Below are positions 60,164-64,000 of a stretch of DNA of 64,000 nt, one piece after another. The DNA is from Mesodorylaimus sp. YZB2_4 (lineage: Eukaryota > Nematoda > Enoplea > Dorylaimida > Dorylaimidae): contig JASANH010001053.1 in assembly GCA_030248295.1 (NCBI GenBank), forward strand, positions 248,001-312,000, in the 5' to 3' direction. Made by a program: the position numbers and the translations under genes. The notes under the pieces are model-generated. The model was not told the DNA's origin and made no database searches. It saw only the letters and a list, made by a program, of their open reading frames with translations. Each line of letters starts with the position of its first letter. The stretch's first letter is position 1.

Positions 60164-60584
60164 GTTGATCAGTCGATGATGAATTTAAATGAAACGAATC
60201 GAAACACGCAACGAATTACAACCACTCACAAAGAACGCCAATGTAGACAGTGAAGAGAAAATTATTGAAACGAAGGGCGCGGAGAGGCAATTTAAAGTGC
60301 CAAGACGCACAGACAGCCTGTTGTTATCAAGTTTTTCTGTTAGCCGTGCAGTGCAAGTGCTCTCTCCTCTGGACCGGCCGTGTAAATGGAATGGAAAGTC
60401 GAATCAGGCAGCCAAAAGTTAAACGTCATCATATATTTATATTTAACTAATACTCTGGATTTTTCATTGTTAGGACACGATGCTACGATCTACCTGATCT
60501 GGTGGAAATCACGGCTAACGGGAAAAAGAATAAATCCCAAGTCAAAAGGGTACTCGCATCAAAATAAGCGAAACATAAAAAATC
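60164..60584. other. Intergenic region between the Cys-rich gene and bestrophin
   Basis: 421 bp, both flanking genes on the minus strand. It must hold the bestrophin 3' end and the promoter of the small gene. AATAAG-like but no clear feature seen. Confidence 0.4.
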
Positions 60585-63253
60585 TCAGAATGGGTTGGTA
60601 AACTTGACAGTTTTCACCTTGTTCGCGTGTCCATTCGCCATCGCCATTCCAGCTGGCTTACCGTTTGGAATATTATTCTCTCTGACCACGTATGTCGTCA
60701 CCCAAGTGGATGCAGCGACCAACTTTTCTTCATCGGGAGACTTCAATTTGACCAATGCGTGCATTTTCGGTGCACGATCGTTTTTCGCTGATTTTAATGC
60801 AGCTTTACTGTAAGGCAATATGAGCAAGTTTCTGGCACTGTTCTCCTCGAATTGCCCCTTCTCAGCCCCGTCGATATAAGATATGTCATCGTCGTCCACG
60901 TACCCATTGACCAACTGGGCTGACTCGGTGTCCCAGGGGAAGGAGGGGATCAAATGGCAGAGTTCATCGGCAAAATTCATGGCCACAGCTGCGTGTCGAT
61001 CAAGGACCACATTCAGTTCGACATCGTCGTCGTCTTCGCCTAAAATGGAAGAACTGTAAAGTGAGGTCTTAGTTCTGTCACTGATAAGAGCCTATATGAT
61101 GTGATAACTCTCTGGTCGCACACTTATCAGCGAGCTTGAACCGGAAACAGGATTGTTATCAGCATGACTGAGGGAGGGGATTTAAGCGCTGTCTGACTGA
61201 TAAGCCGTTACAGATAAAGAGTAATTGTTATCAGATGCAGAAGATATCAGTAAATCAGCTTACCTAGTAGCTTCCCTCATATCCAATTTTACTAATGTCA
61301 TATGATTTCTTATCTCCTTATCTCTTATCACCTAAGTGCCGCAATTTGTGTCACAGTACAACTCTACTGTGCAATCAGAAAAAAAAGCTGTGTGACCTGA
61401 TAGCCATATCAACTCCTTATCAGAAACCAACCCAGCCATCTTTCCAAACAATACTTACCGAAAGGCCTCATCAAATCCTGAGCCACTTTAAACCAGCCAA
61501 CGAAAAAGATAAATTGGAGTATGGTCAAAAATGGAATGTACAAATCGGCTTCCGATGCAAAGTATTGATGTCCAATCAGGCAAAATGCAAAATATCCGTA
61601 GACCACCACTGAACACGTTTGAGTGTAGACGAGAGGAATGCAGATCCAGTCGTATCTAAAGCACAAAAGGTCATGATGACCTTCATTCACTGATTTGCAC
61701 AAAGACTCTTGCCTAGCTCTAGGAACATCAGGGGAAAACAGCGTCAGTCTGAAGTGGCTGAAATCTAGAGAGTGGCAGACGAGGACGAGAGTTCTGCTGT
61801 GGCCTACAATAAAGTGCTTTCTCACAGTACGAGGGATGAATAGGCACCAGGACTGCGACCTATAAACGATGGAAAAACTTCGAGGTAGAAGAAATGACTC
61901 ATATTGGAAATCAAGAAATACTGTATAAACAGAAAAAAACATTGGCCTCAGTGACATAAATCGTTAGTATACTCGATCAGTTACCTACTACTTGGGGTCC
62001 AAGTTCGATTCCCGCTCGGCGCTAATGTTTTTCAGCCTGCTTCCACAGTATCTTGAAACAGTGGACAATCATAGCTGTTACTAGTAGAATGAACAGTTTA
62101 TGCAAATCTTATCACTGACCACTGAATATATACACATGTACACCACTCACGACTGCCTTTTTCACAAACTAACCTTACCACCGCACGCCCAGGCATACAT
62201 TCTGAGCACCAACCACTCAATAAGGCTAATCTTATCACCGACCACCCTCATGTTCATGTTCATGCTTTACCTTATCACCAAGCGCAATTTGCGCATTCGA
62301 GGGAAGAGGGACAAATACACACACAAATGATTGACCCGTGAGTCGAGCACTCGCGTACTGTGCACCTGGGGTGAGATATCCTGTCCACTAATCTTATCAC
62401 TAATCACTAATCATCCCCACACGAATTCATGTACCTTATCACTGAATCGTTAGGTGACCTTTTAAAAAATCAGACACAAATCACTTTAGCTTCCTTTATA
62501 CTAGATTTCTGCTGGGTTGGGGGACTGAAAACTGCGTCACCATTACTTACATAGGCATGGAGAAAGTCTTATGCACCCACCACACCCAAACTATACTTAC
62601 ATATAAATTATTCTCAGGGAATTTCTGAAATCATTGATCTTTGATATAAGTGTGCCGGCGCCAGAGGCGGGAATCTCATTTGAATTGGCAGCAGGTACCA
62701 CAATTCCGTTAATTATCCATTGTAAAGGCAGCTGCCATCTGTTATTTTCCACACTGACCCTTTCGTACAAATCATACTCCTCCACAGTCATTAATCCAGC
62801 TTGTAATAAGGAATTAATTGTGGGAAATCGTTTCCTAATTCTTGTCGATACATTTCTTAAAACTAAAGTCTCGCATAATATTAAATATCTAGCGATTAAT
62901 CTCCTTTTTACGCGTGTATTGGCATCGTCTTTAAAAAAGAATGCGTTCGTCCACACCATGCAGTCATCTGGCCAGGGTACGGCTTGGACTTGAGCCCACC
63001 ATCTGGTCACTACTTGACCAACATAAAAACCGAGAAGAAACTGTAAAGGAATTTTGCTGGTAAATAAATCAAATAGACGAATCATTTTTTTCATGTAATC
63101 CAATTGTTGATCATCTAATGCTGTGATACAAATGAGGCGAATTGAATAATAGAGGAAGAGCCAGACAATCGCTTCTTTCCATACCGCTTTCCAAACACTG
63201 CCTTTCCAACGACCGAGAAGAGTCAAGAAATCACCAGAGTACGAGATTGTCAT
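60585..63253 (-). CDS. Bestrophin family chloride channel
   Basis: Bestrophins form pentameric Ca2+-activated anion channels in membranes. Three exons on the minus strand: 63253-62601, 61655-61459 and 61039-60585, in phase, giving 434 residues. The start MTISYSGDF...RWKGSVWK is the family's canonical N-terminus. Further matches are LGFYVGQVVTRWW, the IYDWICIPLVYTQ block spanning exons 1/2, and PFGEDDDDVE (about 282-291) spanning exons 2/3, the acidic Ca2+-clasp signature. The cytoplasmic tail after it is short (about 140 residues). The junction residues Ile218 and Gly284 are split codons that restore the consensus, which fixes the splice sites. Both introns are rich in GATA-factor motifs. Confidence 0.92.
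61082..61422. promoter_or_regulatory. GATA-site cluster in bestrophin intron 2
   Basis: Counting by eye I find about a dozen GATA cores on both strands in 340 bp. They include TGATAA at 61082, 61102 and 61198 and TTATCA at about 61123, 61156, 61228, 61325 and 61417. In nematodes TGATAA is the site of ELT-2-type intestinal GATA factors. Enhancer function is inference. Confidence 0.5.
62105..62440. promoter_or_regulatory. Repeated CTTATCAC motifs in bestrophin intron 1
   Basis: CTTATCAC occurs near 62107, 62228, 62273, 62392 and 62434, often followed by TGACCAC, CGACCAC or TAATCAC. A SINE-B copy lies among them and itself carries one site. The longer shared context suggests a decayed tandem repeat or serial co-option. 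Confidence 0.45.
62243..62385 (-). mobile_element. SINE-B copy 5, in bestrophin intron 1
   Basis: Inverse of the 780-940 element: CATGTTCATGTTCATGCTTT, then GCGCAATTTGCGCATTCGAG, CACACAAATGATTGACCCG and GCACCTGGGGTGAGA. The box-B region (GAGTCGAGCACTCGC) is still recognisable. Confidence 0.6.
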
Positions 63254-63323
63254 ATCGATATTGATATTTAGATTGAATCAAGCAGAAGTAAGATTGCTTG
63301 TGTGGCAAGTAAAAACACAAAAA
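63254..63323. promoter_or_regulatory. Short divergent promoter region
   Basis: Only 70 bp separate the bestrophin ATG (minus) from the ATG of a likely plus-strand gene. The gap and its edge hold TATCGATA (about 63252-63261), a palindrome identical to the insect DRE core, and a run of AT-rich sequence. The use of this motif in this organism is unknown. Confidence 0.35.
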
Positions 63324-63911
63324 ATGGTTTACGCGGTAAGTTTTCAAACTAATGTTCCTTTCCTAGTGTGGGAACCAGTACCAGAAAAGTGCATTCGCGC
63401 CACGCCCAAACTTCAAGGAAATAATTGAATGTCAAAAGTCAAAGGTTTGTGAGGCCTCGTCGCAACCTTTATTACCTAAAATAGCTAATTTCCACCCTCA
63501 GTTATAAAGTCCAATATGACAACGTACAAAACGGTCCTTGAATAACTCACATCCATCTCCCATAGTTTCTTTGCATGCGACTGCCTTGCGTGCAGCTACT
63601 GGTGGCGGGGGACTATACAGGAATACAGATGTAATCTGAAGGTTTTTTTCATGAACACGGTTCGTTGCCAGGTTTGGTGAATGAGCAATTTTATGGGCGG
63701 GTGCTGGCGTATTGAAGACGAAACTGGAAATGGAGTACAATGGCAAGAAAATAGGAAAGGAACATTCTTTGGTGGGTTTGAAAGATTTATGATTGTTATA
63801 GAGCGAAGTAAAAGTGGAGGAGGGAGTGAATAAGCATGAGGAAAAAGCTCGTTTTGAGCAAGCTACTATTTTATGTGAGGACCTATTCAAAATCAAGGAT
63901 GTCGTGAATGA
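63324..63911 (+). CDS. Probable new gene, 5' exons only (runs off the window)
   Basis: Exon 1, 63324-63335 (MVYA, donor GCG|GTAAGT), joins in frame with 63367-63444 (acceptor TTTCCTAG, donor AAG|GTTTGT) to give MVYACGNQYQKSAFAPRPNF followed by KEIIECQKSK. A second protein-like exon is 63802-63911 (acceptor GTTATAG, donor GA|GTAAGT), with EKARFEQATILCEDLF. The exons between them could not be settled. I do not recognise the protein. An intron of about 31 nt after exon 1 would be very short. Confidence 0.35.
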
Positions 63912-64000
63912 GTAAGTTTAGAATAGGTTTGAAGGTTGGGGAATTGAGAAATCATGATTATGCGTGTCCTGTTGTGTAAACTTGATTCAAAACTTTAAGG

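Noticed and set aside
63498..63896. Minus frame of 132 codons
   Set aside because: The plus strand of the same stretch reads more like a spliced coding exon (63802-63911).
1..64000. CRISPR arrays, bacterial operons, riboswitches, rRNA genes
   Set aside because: None seen; the window is eukaryotic with spliced genes.

Overview
The window is animal genomic DNA, most likely from a free-living or parasitic nematode. Genes are split by introns with GTAAGT-like donors and pyrimidine-rich TTTCAG acceptors, several only 51-55 nt long. One gene encodes a DB-module protein, a family I know from nematodes. I cannot place the species.

Left part (1-16.2 kb). The 3' end of a nanos gene (+) is followed by a stretch of small mobile elements, then a secreted DB-module gene (+). 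Converging on it is a large prickle gene (-) with PET, three LIM domains and a CaaX end. Its N-terminal coding exon lies 6.7 kb upstream of the next exon. From 9.3 to about 19.5 kb the DNA is unique-looking and has no other gene I can support; it is mostly a prickle intron and upstream DNA.

Middle (20-28 kb). Two tandem paralogues (+) encode membrane-anchored, PP2C-like proteins with identical exon lengths from exon 2 on. Both have Asn where PP2C enzymes carry the Asp of the SDG motif. Between them lies a LINE endonuclease relic split by a SINE. From 28 to 35 kb are non-coding DNA and two DNA-transposon-like elements with inverted ends; one has a 9-bp target duplication.

35-52 kb. Three tandem nine-exon copies (+) of alkylglycerol monooxygenase (AGMO, TMEM195 family) all appear intact. 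Between copies 2 and 3 sits a nest of transposons: a CR1/Jockey-like LINE is interrupted by an L1/Tx1-like LINE with a 14-bp target duplication, which in turn carries a 180-bp inverted-repeat element and an inverted scrap of CR1 sequence.

Right part (53.6-64 kb). On the minus strand are a five-exon Wnt gene, a decayed mariner-type transposase, a small Cys-rich protein with a possible myristoylation signal, and a three-exon bestrophin channel gene whose introns are rich in GATA-factor sites. A probable new gene starts head-to-head with bestrophin, about 70 bp away, and runs off the right edge.

nanos (germ line), prickle (planar polarity) and Wnt are developmental genes; AGMO, bestrophin and the PP2C-like proteins are membrane proteins. 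Nothing suggests they are co-regulated. Exon boundaries were set by eye from splice consensus, reading frame and family conservation; coordinates given as one span include introns.
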